Shown here piece after piece: positions 27,401 through 36,674 of a stretch of 64,000 bases of DNA. The stretch covers positions 1-64,000 of the forward strand of contig CAYJLV010000012.1 in NCBI GenBank assembly GCA_964371405.1, read 5' to 3'. The notes below the pieces were generated by a model that was not told the DNA's origin, made no database searches, and was given only the letters and a program-made list of their open reading frames with translations. The translations under genes and the position numbers were made by a program. The stretch's first letter is position 1. Each line of letters starts with the position of its first letter. This DNA is from JAMHWF01 sp964371405 (GTDB lineage: Bacteria; Pseudomonadota; Gammaproteobacteria; Burkholderiales; Burkholderiaceae_C).

Positions 27401-28309
27401 CTATCGAACCGGCAGTAGCCCAAGGTGATGCAGCAACTGGTGCGCGGGCTTCGGCAGCGTGCCGGTGGAGCGGCAGTAGGCGAGGATCCTGAATTCATGC
27501 GAAACGCCACTGATCCGCAGCGGGCCCATCAGATCGCGTTCCGCTTCGAGTCGATAGACCGATCGAGGCATCCACGTTAGGAATCCGCAGTTCCCAACCA
27601 ATGACTTGATCAGATTGACGGACCGCGTTTCCACCGCGACCTCGGGGGCCTCGAGCCCCTGGGCGGTCCATGCACCGACAAACGCGCGGTGCGGCGGTGT
27701 TCCACGCGGTTGGAGTGCCCATTGTTGGTCGGTCAAGTCGCTCAGCCGAATGCGCCGACCCTGTAGGGGGTGATCGCTGGCGGCAACCACCCCGGTCTCT
27801 TCCTTCCAACCGAAGTTCCTCACCACGGCCAATCCCGCGTCAAGTTGATCAACGCTGGCCGCCAGCGCAAGATCGAGTTGGAAGGTCTGCAGCAAGTGCG
27901 AGAGCTTGTCCCAGCCGTCTTCGACGACTTCGATCCGCAGGCGCGGGCGTACGCCGAGCAGGTCACGGATCGCGAGCGGAAGCACTCCTGATGCAACGTT
28001 GGCAGTGGCGCCTACACGCACCGTGCCTCGCGCCATACCGCGCAGCGCGAGCAGCTCCTCGGCGGCGAGGGATTCTTCGTTGACGATCGCGTTGGCATGA
28101 GGGAGGAGCGAGACGCCGGCCTGCGTCAACTGCATGCCGCGCGTATGGCGTTCGAACAGCGCCTCACCGACCTCTGCCTCCAAGCTCCGTATGGTCCTAC
28201 TCAGTGCCGGCTGCGACGTGTGAAGCTGCCCCGCCGCCTTGCCTAAGCTGCCTGCCTTCGCGACCGTTGCGAAAGCCTCCAGGTGTCGAAGGCGAAAGTG
28301 GATGGTCAT
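27401..28309 (-). CDS. LysR-family transcriptional regulator
   Basis: 302-residue regulator. The winged HTH occupies the first 60 residues ('LRHLEAFATVAKAGSLGKAA', 'QPALSRTIRSLE'), followed by a LysR substrate-binding domain. It is divergent from the second isochorismatase-like gene across about 160 bases, the standard arrangement for control of the neighbour by a LysR protein. The effector is unknown. Confidence 0.9.
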   Translation of the reverse strand: MTIHFRLRHLEAFATVAKAGSLGKAAGQLHTSQPALSRTIRSLEAEVGEALFERHTRGMQLTQAGVSLLPHANAIVNEESLAAEELLALRGMARGTVRVGATANVASGVLPLAIRDLLGVRPRLRIEVVEDGWDKLSHLLQTFQLDLALAASVDQLDAGLAVVRNFGWKEETGVVAASDHPLQGRRIRLSDLTDQQWALQPRGTPPHRAFVGAWTAQGLEAPEVAVETRSVNLIKSLVGNCGFLTWMPRSVYRLEAERDLMGPLRISGVSHEFRILAYCRSTGTLPKPAHQLLHHLGLLPVR

Positions 28310-28472
28310 ATCAATTTTGGCATGACTTATTCCGATCTACGCAATTGTGAGACATCTCTCGACCGCCCACAATCTCGTCGACGCTGACAACACGCCAGAG
28401 TCGATTCGCCGCAGATATTCCGCTTTTGCGCGAAAGCACGGATCAAACAAGCTATATAAGGAGCGAGAGCAA
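28310..28472. promoter_or_regulatory. Divergent LysR-controlled intergenic region
   Basis: 163 bases between the LysR gene and the isochorismatase-like gene, clearly more A+T rich than the surroundings. CAATT at about 28312 and AATTG at about 28341 form an interrupted palindrome, a candidate LysR site. AAGGAG at 28458-28463 is the ribosome site that fixes the downstream start at 28473. Operator assignment is tentative. Confidence 0.35.
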
Positions 28473-29165
28473 ATGGCAGATCTACATGACAAAATCCCCG
28501 GATGGGAAACAGGGGAGTGGACGGTGCCTGAATGGAGTTTCGATGGAAATCCCGCACTCATAATCAATCACATGCAAGTCGGGATTGCCGGTTCGGGCGA
28601 AATGTCGGGAGCGCCCTACGCTCAGGAAAAGAAGGCAATGGATGCCCTCGGTACGATCGAAAAGCAGAAAAAGCTAATTGCAGCATTCAGGGAACGCAAA
28701 CTTCCCATTGTATTTATGAGTGTCATTCCAGATCCTATCGGATACTTGCCAAAGTGGGGTTTCATCTTCGAGATGAGTAAATTTGCTGCTCCTAAAGGGC
28801 ATCTGAACAATAAAAGACTCGCGCAGCTCTGCGAGGTGATGCCGGAATTGGGCCGTCTCCCTGAGGAACCTGTGCTTTGCCATACTGGCACCAGTCCGAT
28901 GACAGGCAGTCATCTAGAAGAATATTTGAGACAGTTCGGAGTGCGGGATATCGTTCTCACTGGATGGACAGCTCATTCCACGCTCTACAACTCGCTGGTC
29001 CAGTTCACTAATCACTGGTATTCAGTGGTTGTGCCGGGTGATGCAAGCGGCGCTCCAGAACGAGACGCTGAGTGCGCCGACATCGTTCTAAGGAAGATGA
29101 TGCGGATGTGGGGCCTTGTTACCACAGTGGATGATGTAATCGCGCATCTACCGAATAACAAGTAG
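28473..29165 (+). CDS. Isochorismatase-like protein lacking the catalytic triad (second copy)
   Basis: 230-residue isochorismatase-fold protein related to the gene at 1444. Shared blocks include 'INHMQVGIAG' and 'EVMPELG'. The Asp of the triad is Asn32, the Lys position is about His137, and the nucleophile Cys position is Thr170 in 'GWTAHSTLYNS'. The same three positions are thus replaced, by partly different residues. The ATG at 28473 has AAGGAG nine bases upstream; the frame is open to 28347. Base composition is markedly lower in G+C than neighbours on the right, suggesting transfer. It stands between a LysR gene and an aryl-CoA-type module. Function unknown. Confidence 0.8.
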   Translation: MADLHDKIPGWETGEWTVPEWSFDGNPALIINHMQVGIAGSGEMSGAPYAQEKKAMDALGTIEKQKKLIAAFRERKLPIVFMSVIPDPIGYLPKWGFIFEMSKFAAPKGHLNNKRLAQLCEVMPELGRLPEEPVLCHTGTSPMTGSHLEEYLRQFGVRDIVLTGWTAHSTLYNSLVQFTNHWYSVVVPGDASGAPERDAECADIVLRKMMRMWGLVTTVDDVIAHLPNNK

Positions 29166-29194
29166 TGAATCACCTCGGGTTTCGTGGAGACCCG

Positions 29195-30171
29195 TTAGGT
29201 TAAGTCAGGCCACCGCTGTGATGGCTTGACTCCGAGTGATCGATAGTAGTTTTCCGGCATCGACAACCGCCCCGCGCGCAAGTCGGCGACGGCCGTCGCA
29301 ACGGCGCGCGCGACGTTGCGCGCCTCTTCCTGCACCGCCGTATCGCCGTCGAGCGCGTCGTGGCTCGTCGCGTAGGGCTCGTAGTAGCCGATGTAGCGGT
29401 CCAGGCGTGCCGTCGGCCCGGCGTCGACGAGGCCCATCCAGTCGAGCCAGTCCGACAGCGCGCGGCGCACGTCTTCGTTGCCGGCCACGTCGCCGTGCAC
29501 GATCAGGCCGTAGACGCGGCCGGCAAGATGCTTGGGATAGCCCCAGCCCTGCATCTCGAGCGCCTTGGCTTCTTCCGTCTTCTTGCCGTGCGTCGTGGTG
29601 ATGTCGGGGTTGCTGCCGTCGGCGCAGACCAGGCGGTCGATCATCAGCTTGAGCACGCTCGGCGCCTGGTGCCAGTGCACCGGCGTCGCGATCAGCACGG
29701 CGTGCGCCTCGGTCCAGCGCTCGTAGATCTCGTTCATCCAGTCGCCTATCTGGCCCAGCGCGTGGTTCGGGTAGCACGAGCACGGCCAGTGGCACAGCGG
29801 CATCGCCGTCGAGACGGAGCCCTTGCACGGATGGATGCGCCGCCCGACGTCGGAGGTCAGCAGGCTCAGGTCGAGCAGCTCGGTCTCGATGCCGGCGGCT
29901 TGCAGCGTCTCCTCGGCGAGGCGGGTGAGGCGAACGTCTTCGACATCTCGCCCGGGCACGAGCCGTCGTTGCGCGGCGAGCCGCAGACCAGCAGCACGCG
30001 CGAGGGAGTCGCCGGGTCGCGCTGGCGAGCCGCGGCCTGCAGCAGGCGTTCGCGCGTCGTGCGCCATTCGATCGAGATCGGATGCGCCGGGTCGGCGAAA
30101 GGCTGGCGGTAGCGTTCGCCGAACTGCTCGCGCGAGGGCGGCGGGGGTGCTTGTCCGGTGCGCGGCTTCAT
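29195..30171 (-). pseudogene. Flavodoxin-like NAD(P)H:FMN reductase, frameshifted
   Basis: The N-terminal part (from ATG 30171) carries 'VLLVCGSPRNDGSCPGEMSK', a flavodoxin-fold phosphate loop. The C-terminal part continues in another frame with 'RLTRLAEETLQAAGIETELL', then 'ATPVHWHQAPSVLKLMIDR', down to the stop at 29195. The break is near 29940: one base appears missing where homologues have 'SKTWR'. About 325 residues if corrected. It may be a real inactivation or a draft error, since the rest is intact. It is divergent from the aryl-CoA ligase operon. The family reduces quinones or flavins. Confidence 0.7.
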
Positions 30172-30340
30172 GAGCCGGAGCCAAGCAAGGCACGTTCCCG
30201 CGCCGCACGGCTGCGGCACGGCCGCCCCGAGCCAAGCGAATAGACGCTATTCGCCGACTTTGTTGCGACCTGCAGGCGCTAGCCCTACATTGCGCCGGAG
30301 CGCTGAGGCCCGGGCGCCGCGGAAACGGAGAGGGGACGAC

Positions 30341-31990
30341 ATGCTGGCAGGGACGACACCATGGCCGCCCGACGTGGCGGAGCGCTATCGGCAAGCGGGG
30401 TTGTGGGAGGGGCGGACGATCGCCGAAGTCGTCGCTGCCGTGTCCGACCGGCAGCCCGGCAAGATCGCCGTCATCGACGGCGATCGCGAGACCTGCTACG
30501 CCGAGCTGACGACCCGAGTCGATCGCCTGGCCGCCCGGCTGCGCCGCGACGGCCTCGGCCTGCACGACCGCGTCGTGATGCAGTTGCCGAACTCGCTCGA
30601 GTTCGTCGTCGCCTGGCTCGCGCTGACGCGCATCGGCGCGATTCCAGTGATGGCGCTGCGCGCGCACCGCGAGGCCGAGATCGCGCATTTCGTACGTGCT
30701 TCCGGCGCGGTGGCCTGCATGGTCCCCGACGTCGTCCAGCGCTTCGACCACCGCGCGATGGCGCAGGCGGTCGCCGCGCAGTGCCCGACGCTGAAGACGG
30801 TCTACGTGCTCGGCGAGCCGCTGGCAGGCCAACGCGCGCTCGGCCCGCTGATCGACGAGCCGCTGGCTCCCGCCCAGGTCGCGGCGGAGCTCGCCGGCTT
30901 GCGCCCCGACCCGGGCGAGGTCGCGACGATGCTGTTGTCAGGCGGCACCACGTCGGTGTCCAAGCTGATCCCGCGCACGCACGACGACTACGTGCTCAAC
31001 GCCCGGGCCTGCGCCCAGGTCGCCGGCTTCGATGCCGGCACGGTGTGGATGGCCGTGCTGCCGCTCGGCCACAACTACAACCTCGCGTCGCCCGGCATGC
31101 TCGGCGTCTTCTACTACGGCGGCACGGTCCTGATCGCTCCGTCGATGGATGCCGGGACCGTGTTCCCGCTGGTCGAACGGCACCGCGTCAGCGTCATCTC
31201 GGCGGCGGTGCCGCTCGTCACCGCCTGGCTCGCGTCGCCTGTGCCGGCGGCGTGCGATCTGTCGTCGCTGAAGGTGATCCAGAACGGCGGCGCACGGCTC
31301 GCGCCCGAGCTGCGCCTTCGCATCCGCGAGCGCTTGGGCTGCACGCCGCAGGAGGTCTACGGCACCGCCGAGGGTCTGATCAACATGACGCGGCTCGACG
31401 ATCCCGACGATCTGCTGTTCGAGACCTCGGGCGCGCCGGTGTGCGAGGCCGACGAGATCAAGGTCGTCGACGACGACGGCCGCGAGGTGCCCGACGGCAC
31501 TCCCGGCGAACTGCTCACGCGCGGGCCGTACACGATCCGCGGCTACTACGACGCGCCCGACAAGACCCGCGAGGCGTTCACCGCCGACGGCTTCTACCGG
31601 ATGGGCGACGTGGTGCGCAAGCACGGCCGCTACGTCTCGACCGAGGGCCGCCGCAACGATCTCATCAACCGCGGCGGCGAGAAGATCTCCTGCGAGGAGG
31701 TCGAGAACCTGATCTTCAGGCACCCGGCGGTGCACCATGTCGCGCTCGTCGCGATGCCCGACGAGAAGTTCGGCGAGAAGGCCTGCGCCTTCGTCGTCAC
31801 CAAGCCCGGGGCGACGCTCGCTTTCGACGAGCTGATCGACTTCCTCAGGCAGCAGCGCATCGCGAGCTTCAAGCTGCCCGAGCGGCTCGAGATCATCGAC
31901 GCGCTGCCGACCAGCCTGGTCGGCAAGGTGCTCAAGGGCCAGTTGCGCGAGGCGATCGCGGCCCGGCTCGCCGCCGAGGCCGACCGATGA
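30341..31990 (+). CDS. EntE/DhbE-type aryl-AMP/CoA ligase
   Basis: 549-residue adenylate-forming enzyme. The P-loop reads 'MLLSGGTTSVSKL', the adenylate site 'YGTAEGL', and 'TADGFYRMGDV' followed by 'GRRNDLINRGGEKISCEEVE' is closest to 2,3-dihydroxybenzoate and salicylate-AMP ligases. It should activate a 2-substituted benzoate (salicylate or anthranilate type). The hydroxylase overlapping its stop (ATGA at 31987) resembles salicylyl-CoA 5-hydroxylase and 2-aminobenzoyl-CoA monooxygenase, so the product is probably a CoA ester (inference). GGAGAGGGG precedes the ATG at 30341. Confidence 0.87.
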   Translation: MLAGTTPWPPDVAERYRQAGLWEGRTIAEVVAAVSDRQPGKIAVIDGDRETCYAELTTRVDRLAARLRRDGLGLHDRVVMQLPNSLEFVVAWLALTRIGAIPVMALRAHREAEIAHFVRASGAVACMVPDVVQRFDHRAMAQAVAAQCPTLKTVYVLGEPLAGQRALGPLIDEPLAPAQVAAELAGLRPDPGEVATMLLSGGTTSVSKLIPRTHDDYVLNARACAQVAGFDAGTVWMAVLPLGHNYNLASPGMLGVFYYGGTVLIAPSMDAGTVFPLVERHRVSVISAAVPLVTAWLASPVPAACDLSSLKVIQNGGARLAPELRLRIRERLGCTPQEVYGTAEGLINMTRLDDPDDLLFETSGAPVCEADEIKVVDDDGREVPDGTPGELLTRGPYTIRGYYDAPDKTREAFTADGFYRMGDVVRKHGRYVSTEGRRNDLINRGGEKISCEEVENLIFRHPAVHHVALVAMPDEKFGEKACAFVVTKPGATLAFDELIDFLRQQRIASFKLPERLEIIDALPTSLVGKVLKGQLREAIAARLAAEADR

Positions 31991-33153
31991 AGATCCGCAT
32001 CGTCGGCGCCGGTCCCGCGGGTCTGTGCTTCGCCGCGTTGATGAAGCGTGCCGGCCCCTCGCACGACATCGTGCTCGTGGAGCGCGGTTCGCGTGACGCG
32101 ACCTGGGGCTTCGGGGTCGTCTTCTCCGACCGCGCGCTCGAATTCCTGCGCGCCGACGACGAAGAGCTGTACCGCACCCTGACGCCGCATTTCGAGAGCT
32201 GGCCCGAGATCGCCATCGTCCACAACGACGTGCGCGTGCCGGTCGCCGGCAACGGCTTCTCGTCGATCGGCCGGCTCGAATTGCTGACGCTGCTGTATGC
32301 GCACGTCGAGCGGCTCGGCGTGCCGATCCGCTTCGACACCGAAGCGACCTCGCTCGACGCGTTCGCCGATGCCGACCTGATCGTCGGCGCGAACGGCGCG
32401 TTCTCATGGATCCGCGCCGAGAACGAGGCGAAGTTCGGCACCAGCGTCGACTGGCGGCCCAACCGCTTCATCTGGTACGGAACGACGAAGCCGTTCAACA
32501 GCCTGACGCTCACCTTCCGCGAGACGCCGCACGGCGTGTTCTGCGCGCACCACTACCGCTACCGGCCCGACCGCAGCACCTTCCTCGTCGAGGTGACGGA
32601 CGCGACGTGGCGGCGCGCCGGCTTCGACCGGATGGACGCCGACGCGACGATCGCGGCCTGCGAGCGCGCTTTCGCCGCCGACCTCGACGGCCATCCGATC
32701 CTGTCGAACCGCTCGCTCTGGCGCCAGTTCCCGGCGGTGTGGAACGAGCGCTGGAGCTACGACCGCGTCGTGCTGCTCGGCGACGCGCTGCGCACGGCGC
32801 ACTTCTCGATCGGTTCGGGCACGCGGCTGGCGATGGAGGACGCGATCGCGCTCGCGAAGGCCTTCGCCGCCTGCGGCGACGACGTGCCTGCGGCGCTCGC
32901 GCAGTTCCAGGCCGCGCGGTTGCCGCCGATGAAGAAGATCTGGGACGCCGCCAACACGAGCCTGCGCTGGTACGAGCGGATGGACGAGTTGGTGCCCGCA
33001 CTCGCGCCTGTCGAGTTCGCCTACAGTTACATGACGCGCACTGGACGCGTCGACCATGCCGAGGTGCGCCGTCGCGACCCGCAACTCGCGGGCGCCTACG
33101 AGGCGCTGCATCCGGAAGTGACACGACAACCACGAGAGGAGACCCCGCGATGA
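31987..33153 (+). CDS. FAD-dependent aryl-CoA hydroxylase
   Basis: 388-residue class A flavin monooxygenase. 'IVGAGPAGLCFA' is the N-terminal dinucleotide fold and 'VVLLGDALRTAHFSIGSGTR' is the GD motif. The sequence fits the monooxygenase half of salicylyl-CoA 5-hydroxylase and 2-aminobenzoyl-CoA monooxygenase/reductase rather than p-hydroxybenzoate hydroxylase. In those enzymes an OYE-like half is fused behind; here a separate OYE gene follows with a four-base overlap, giving a split version. Needs O2 and NAD(P)H. Confidence 0.85.
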   Translation: MKIRIVGAGPAGLCFAALMKRAGPSHDIVLVERGSRDATWGFGVVFSDRALEFLRADDEELYRTLTPHFESWPEIAIVHNDVRVPVAGNGFSSIGRLELLTLLYAHVERLGVPIRFDTEATSLDAFADADLIVGANGAFSWIRAENEAKFGTSVDWRPNRFIWYGTTKPFNSLTLTFRETPHGVFCAHHYRYRPDRSTFLVEVTDATWRRAGFDRMDADATIAACERAFAADLDGHPILSNRSLWRQFPAVWNERWSYDRVVLLGDALRTAHFSIGSGTRLAMEDAIALAKAFAACGDDVPAALAQFQAARLPPMKKIWDAANTSLRWYERMDELVPALAPVEFAYSYMTRTGRVDHAEVRRRDPQLAGAYEALHPEVTRQPREETPR

Positions 33154-35120
33154 AACCCGGCGAAGCGAAGCTCGCGCACCTGTTCCAGCCCGGCCGCTTC
33201 GGCCGTTTCGAGATCAAGAACCGCGTCAAGTACGGCGCCTGCTGCGTCTCGAACTACAACACGCGCGACGGCTTCATCACGGAGCGCGAGATCGCGCGCA
33301 TGAAGGTGATCGCACGGACCGGCTGCGGCATCATCACGAACCAGGGCGCGTATCCCGACCCGCTCGGCGAGGGCAAGGCCTACTTCCGCCAGGTCGCGAT
33401 CTTCGACGACAAGTTCCTGCCGCAGTTCGAGCGCATCGCCGAGGACATCAAGGCGCAGGGCGCGATGGCGATCCAGCAGATCCTGCACGCCGGACGCTAC
33501 GGCGGCATCGACCTCGGCTACTGCATCCAGCCTTCCGACGTGCCGCAGACGCTGCCGCACTTCCGCCCGCCCAAGGTGATGACGACCGACGAGATCCGCG
33601 ACTGCATCCGCCAGCACGCCGAGGCGGCGCAGCGCGCGATCCGCGCCGGCTTCGACGGCACGGAAGTGACGAGCTTCATGGGCTACCTGCTCGCCAACTT
33701 CAACTCGCGCTTCACCAACCAGCGCACCGACGAATACGGCGGCTCGATCGAGAACCGCGGCCGCTTCATGCGCGAGCTGATCGACGGCATCAAGCAGGCC
33801 ACGCCCGACCACCCGCTCGTCGTGCGGCTCAACGGTGCCGAGCTGATGGACAAGTGGGGCGGCAACACCGAGGACGAGTGCTTCGAGCTGATGCAGCAGG
33901 CCGTCGATGCCGGCGTCGACATGATCAGCGTGACGGTCGGCTGGCAGGAGGCACCCGAGTCGTCGATCGGCCGCGACATCCCGCCCGGCTACTGGAACTA
34001 TCTGTCCGAGCGCGCCAAGAAGCTGTTCCCGAACACGCTGATCACATTCGGCAACCGGCTGCCTGACCCGCGCATGGCCGACGACTGCCTGCGCGACGGC
34101 GTGTTCGACTACTGGGAGGTGTGCCGCCCGCTGCTCGCCGACCCCGAGCTGATCCACAAGGCCGCCGAGGACCGGCTCGACGAGACGCGGCGCTGCATCG
34201 GCTCGCTCAACTGCCTGTCGCGCCTGTTCCGTGACCTGCCCTACACCTGCACGATGAACCCGGCGCTCGGCCACGAGGTCGAGCCCGAATACCAGGTGAC
34301 CCCGGCGGCCGTGAAGAAGAAGGTGATGGTGATCGGCGCCGGCCCGGCCGGCATGGAATGCGCCATCACGGCGAAGAAGCGCGGCCACGATGTCACCGTG
34401 TTCGACAAGGCCGACCGCATCGGCGGCAACCTCTACGCCTACGCCGTCAACGACCTCGCGCGCCCCGACGACCTGCTGTCGGTGATCTCGCACTACGAGG
34501 TGGTGGCCAGGAAGCTCGGCATCGACGTGCGGCTCAACACCGAGGTGCATGCCAAGTTCATGCGCAGCGTGCTGCATCAGTACGACGTCTGCGTCGTCGC
34601 CGCCGGCGCGGCGATCGACCGCAGCCGCGTCGCCCACATCCCGGGCGCCGAGCGCATGGTCGACGCGCTCGACGTGGCGCACGGCCGCGCGACGGTCGGC
34701 CCGCGCGTCGTCGTCGTCGGCGGCGGCAAGATCGGCCTGACGCTGGCTGAATCGCTGCGCAAGCACAAGGGCGCGACGGTCACCGTCGTCGAGTCGGGCA
34801 AGCGCATCGCGGGCGACGTGAAGCCGTCGTTCAAGTGGCGCCACGCTTCCTGGGTCGAGGAACTCGGCATTGCGTGCCTGACATCGAGCACCGTCGTCAA
34901 GATCGACGAAGGCGGCGTCACGGTGCGCAACGCCAAAGGCGAGGAGCGTGTCATCGAGGCCGACAGCGTCGTGCTCGCGGCCGGCGTCGCGCCGGCGCAC
35001 GCGCTGCTGCACGAGTTCGAGTGGATGGTCGACGAGTTGCACGGCGTCGGCGATGCGGTGATCCCGCGCGGCCTCGAGCAGGCGATCCAGGAAGGCTTCC
35101 GGCTGGGCGTGCGGCTATGA
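33150..35120 (+). CDS. OYE-family reductase with FAD/NAD(P) domain, Fe-S ligand changed
   Basis: 656-residue protein of the 2,4-dienoyl-CoA reductase/TMADH group: FMN barrel (residues 1-345), Fe-S segment, then an FAD/NAD(P) domain with 'MVIGAGPAGMECA' and 'VVVVGGGKIGLTLAE'. The Fe-S segment is C349-x2-S352-x2-C355-x11-C367, so the second Cys is Ser, exactly as in the shorter paralogue at 17712. GAGGAG lies ahead of the ATG. It probably reduces the dearomatised CoA ester made by the hydroxylase upstream (inference from gene order). Confidence 0.87.
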   Translation: MKPGEAKLAHLFQPGRFGRFEIKNRVKYGACCVSNYNTRDGFITEREIARMKVIARTGCGIITNQGAYPDPLGEGKAYFRQVAIFDDKFLPQFERIAEDIKAQGAMAIQQILHAGRYGGIDLGYCIQPSDVPQTLPHFRPPKVMTTDEIRDCIRQHAEAAQRAIRAGFDGTEVTSFMGYLLANFNSRFTNQRTDEYGGSIENRGRFMRELIDGIKQATPDHPLVVRLNGAELMDKWGGNTEDECFELMQQAVDAGVDMISVTVGWQEAPESSIGRDIPPGYWNYLSERAKKLFPNTLITFGNRLPDPRMADDCLRDGVFDYWEVCRPLLADPELIHKAAEDRLDETRRCIGSLNCLSRLFRDLPYTCTMNPALGHEVEPEYQVTPAAVKKKVMVIGAGPAGMECAITAKKRGHDVTVFDKADRIGGNLYAYAVNDLARPDDLLSVISHYEVVARKLGIDVRLNTEVHAKFMRSVLHQYDVCVVAAGAAIDRSRVAHIPGAERMVDALDVAHGRATVGPRVVVVGGGKIGLTLAESLRKHKGATVTVVESGKRIAGDVKPSFKWRHASWVEELGIACLTSSTVVKIDEGGVTVRNAKGEERVIEADSVVLAAGVAPAHALLHEFEWMVDELHGVGDAVIPRGLEQAIQEGFRLGVRL

Positions 35121-35545
35121 GCGGCGTGACGACCGACGCGGTGCCGGCGGCGCTGCCGTCGGCCGGCCCCTGGGCGGCGGCCGCCGCGCGCTTCGATGAA
35201 CTCTTCGCCCCGCTCGATCCCGGCGCCCGGATCGCGCTGCTCGCGCGCTCGGCGCCGTCGCACGTGCTCGTCTGGGAGGCCGGTGAAGCGGGTGTGGACG
35301 CACGAGTCGAGCCTTTCACCGGATACCGTGCGACCTCCGCCGACATCGTGCTCGCGGCCGACGACGCGGCACTCGCCGCCGTGCGTGCGGCCGCCGACGG
35401 CGCGCTGTTCGAGGCCTTGCGTGCCGGCATTCGCTCCGGCGCGATCGTCTGCTACATGCTCGAGCGTCGCTGCCTGCTCGAGGAACGCGGCTACGACGAG
35501 TTGCTCGACGCGCTCGGCTTCGCCTTCATGGGGGCGTGCCGGTGA
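35117..35545 (+). CDS. Small protein of unknown function, aryl-CoA module
   Basis: 142 residues, starting inside the OYE stop (ATGA). Ala-rich and acidic with no motif I recognise. The C-terminal half 'IVCYMLERRCLLEERGYDEL' contains two Cys. Its overlap with both neighbours indicates co-translation, so it likely serves the ligase/hydroxylase/reductase module. Confidence 0.65.
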   Translation: MSGVTTDAVPAALPSAGPWAAAAARFDELFAPLDPGARIALLARSAPSHVLVWEAGEAGVDARVEPFTGYRATSADIVLAADDAALAAVRAAADGALFEALRAGIRSGAIVCYMLERRCLLEERGYDELLDALGFAFMGACR

Positions 35546-35805
35546 TCTTCACCAACCCGGCCGGCGCGCCGGAACTGGCCTGCGACGAATGCGGTTGCCG
35601 CTGGTTCGATCGCATGACCGGTGCCTGCTACGAGTGCGGCGTGCCGGTCCCGCCGGACGCGCAGGCCGAATACCGCCGCGCGCTCGAAGCCCATGGCGCG
35701 ATGCGTCGCGCCGCGGCTACGGCGCCGCAAAGCGGCGCGCCACCAGATCGCGCAGCCAGCAGATCGCCGGATCCCGATGCGCCTTCGTGTGCCAGTACAG
35801 GCTGA
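35542..35805 (+). CDS. Small zinc-ribbon protein
   Basis: About 87 residues from GTG 35542 (GTGA overlap with the preceding stop); an alternative GTG lies at 35536. 'CDECGCRWFDRMTGACYECG' is a two-knuckle zinc ribbon (CxxC...CxxC). The tail after about residue 55 is low complexity and overlaps the convergent LysR gene by 89 bases, so the true C-terminus may be shorter or shifted. Probably an accessory subunit of the module. Confidence 0.6.
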   Translation: MIFTNPAGAPELACDECGCRWFDRMTGACYECGVPVPPDAQAEYRRALEAHGAMRRAAATAPQSGAPPDRAASRSPDPDAPSCASTG

Positions 35806-36628
35806 TCTCGATCGACGGCAGTTCCACCGGGTGCGGCCGAAAGCTGAGCGCGAAGTGGCGCACGCTGCGCAACGCGAAGGCTTCCGGCACGGTCGCCACG
35901 AGGTCGGAGGTTTCGAGGACGTCGGCCAGCGCGACGAAGTGCGGCACGCGCAGCCGGATGCGCCGGCGCAGCCCGGCCCGCTCGATCAGCTCGTCGACCC
36001 GGCCGTGGCCGGTGCCCGCGGAGACGACGACGGCATGCTCGGCGTTCTCGTAGTCCGCGAGCGCGGCGTCGGGCCGGTCGAGCGGGTGACCCTTGCGAAA
36101 CAGGCACACGTAGCGCTGCGCGAACAGCACGCGACGATGGAAGTCGGTCGCCAGATCCGGCAGATAACCCAGCGCCAGATCGACCTTGCCCGTCTCCATC
36201 TCGAAGCGGAGATTGACGGCGGTGTTGCGCAGCGTCGCGATGCTGGCGCCCGACGCCTCGGCCGACAGGGCCTCCATCAGGCGCGGCAAAAAATGGAACT
36301 CGCCGATGTCGGTCATCGCGAGGACGAACTGGCGGCGGCTCGTCGCGGCGTCGAACTGCAGCGTGCTCGTCAGCGCCTCGCCGAGATTTGCGAGCGCATG
36401 GGCCACCCGCGGCGCGAGTTCGTCGGCCAGCGGCGTCGGCTGCATGCCGCGCGCCGTCGCGACGAACAGCTTGTCGCCGAGCATTGCGCGCAGGCGGTTG
36501 AGTGCGCTGCTGACGGCCGGTTGCGAGAGATCGAGATGCTCGGCCGCCAGCGAGACCCGGCGATCCTGGTAGACCTGCACGAACACGCGCAGCAGGTTCA
36601 GGTCGATGGTTTGCGAGAGCTGTGCCAT
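35717..36628 (-). CDS. LysR-family transcriptional regulator
   Basis: 303-residue regulator. The HTH lies in the first 65 residues ('LNLLRVFVQVYQDRRVSLAA' and 'QPAVSSALNRLRAML'), followed by an effector domain. It resembles the NodD/NahR-like branch that binds aromatic acids. Convergent with the aryl-CoA module, it may control that module at a distance (inference). Confidence 0.88.
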   Translation of the reverse strand: MAQLSQTIDLNLLRVFVQVYQDRRVSLAAEHLDLSQPAVSSALNRLRAMLGDKLFVATARGMQPTPLADELAPRVAHALANLGEALTSTLQFDAATSRRQFVLAMTDIGEFHFLPRLMEALSAEASGASIATLRNTAVNLRFEMETGKVDLALGYLPDLATDFHRRVLFAQRYVCLFRKGHPLDRPDAALADYENAEHAVVVSAGTGHGRVDELIERAGLRRRIRLRVPHFVALADVLETSDLVATVPEAFALRSVRHFALSFRPHPVELPSIEISLYWHTKAHRDPAICWLRDLVARRFAAP

Positions 36629-36674
36629 GTGATCCGGCTCGTGGATCGGTTCTGCTGCCCGCGGCCCGAGCGGC

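Noticed and set aside
30361..33153. A 930-codon frame through the ligase and hydroxylase
   Set aside because: Its first part is an out-of-frame reading of the ligase. Only the part from 31987 is the hydroxylase gene, which has its own ATG overlapping the ligase stop.
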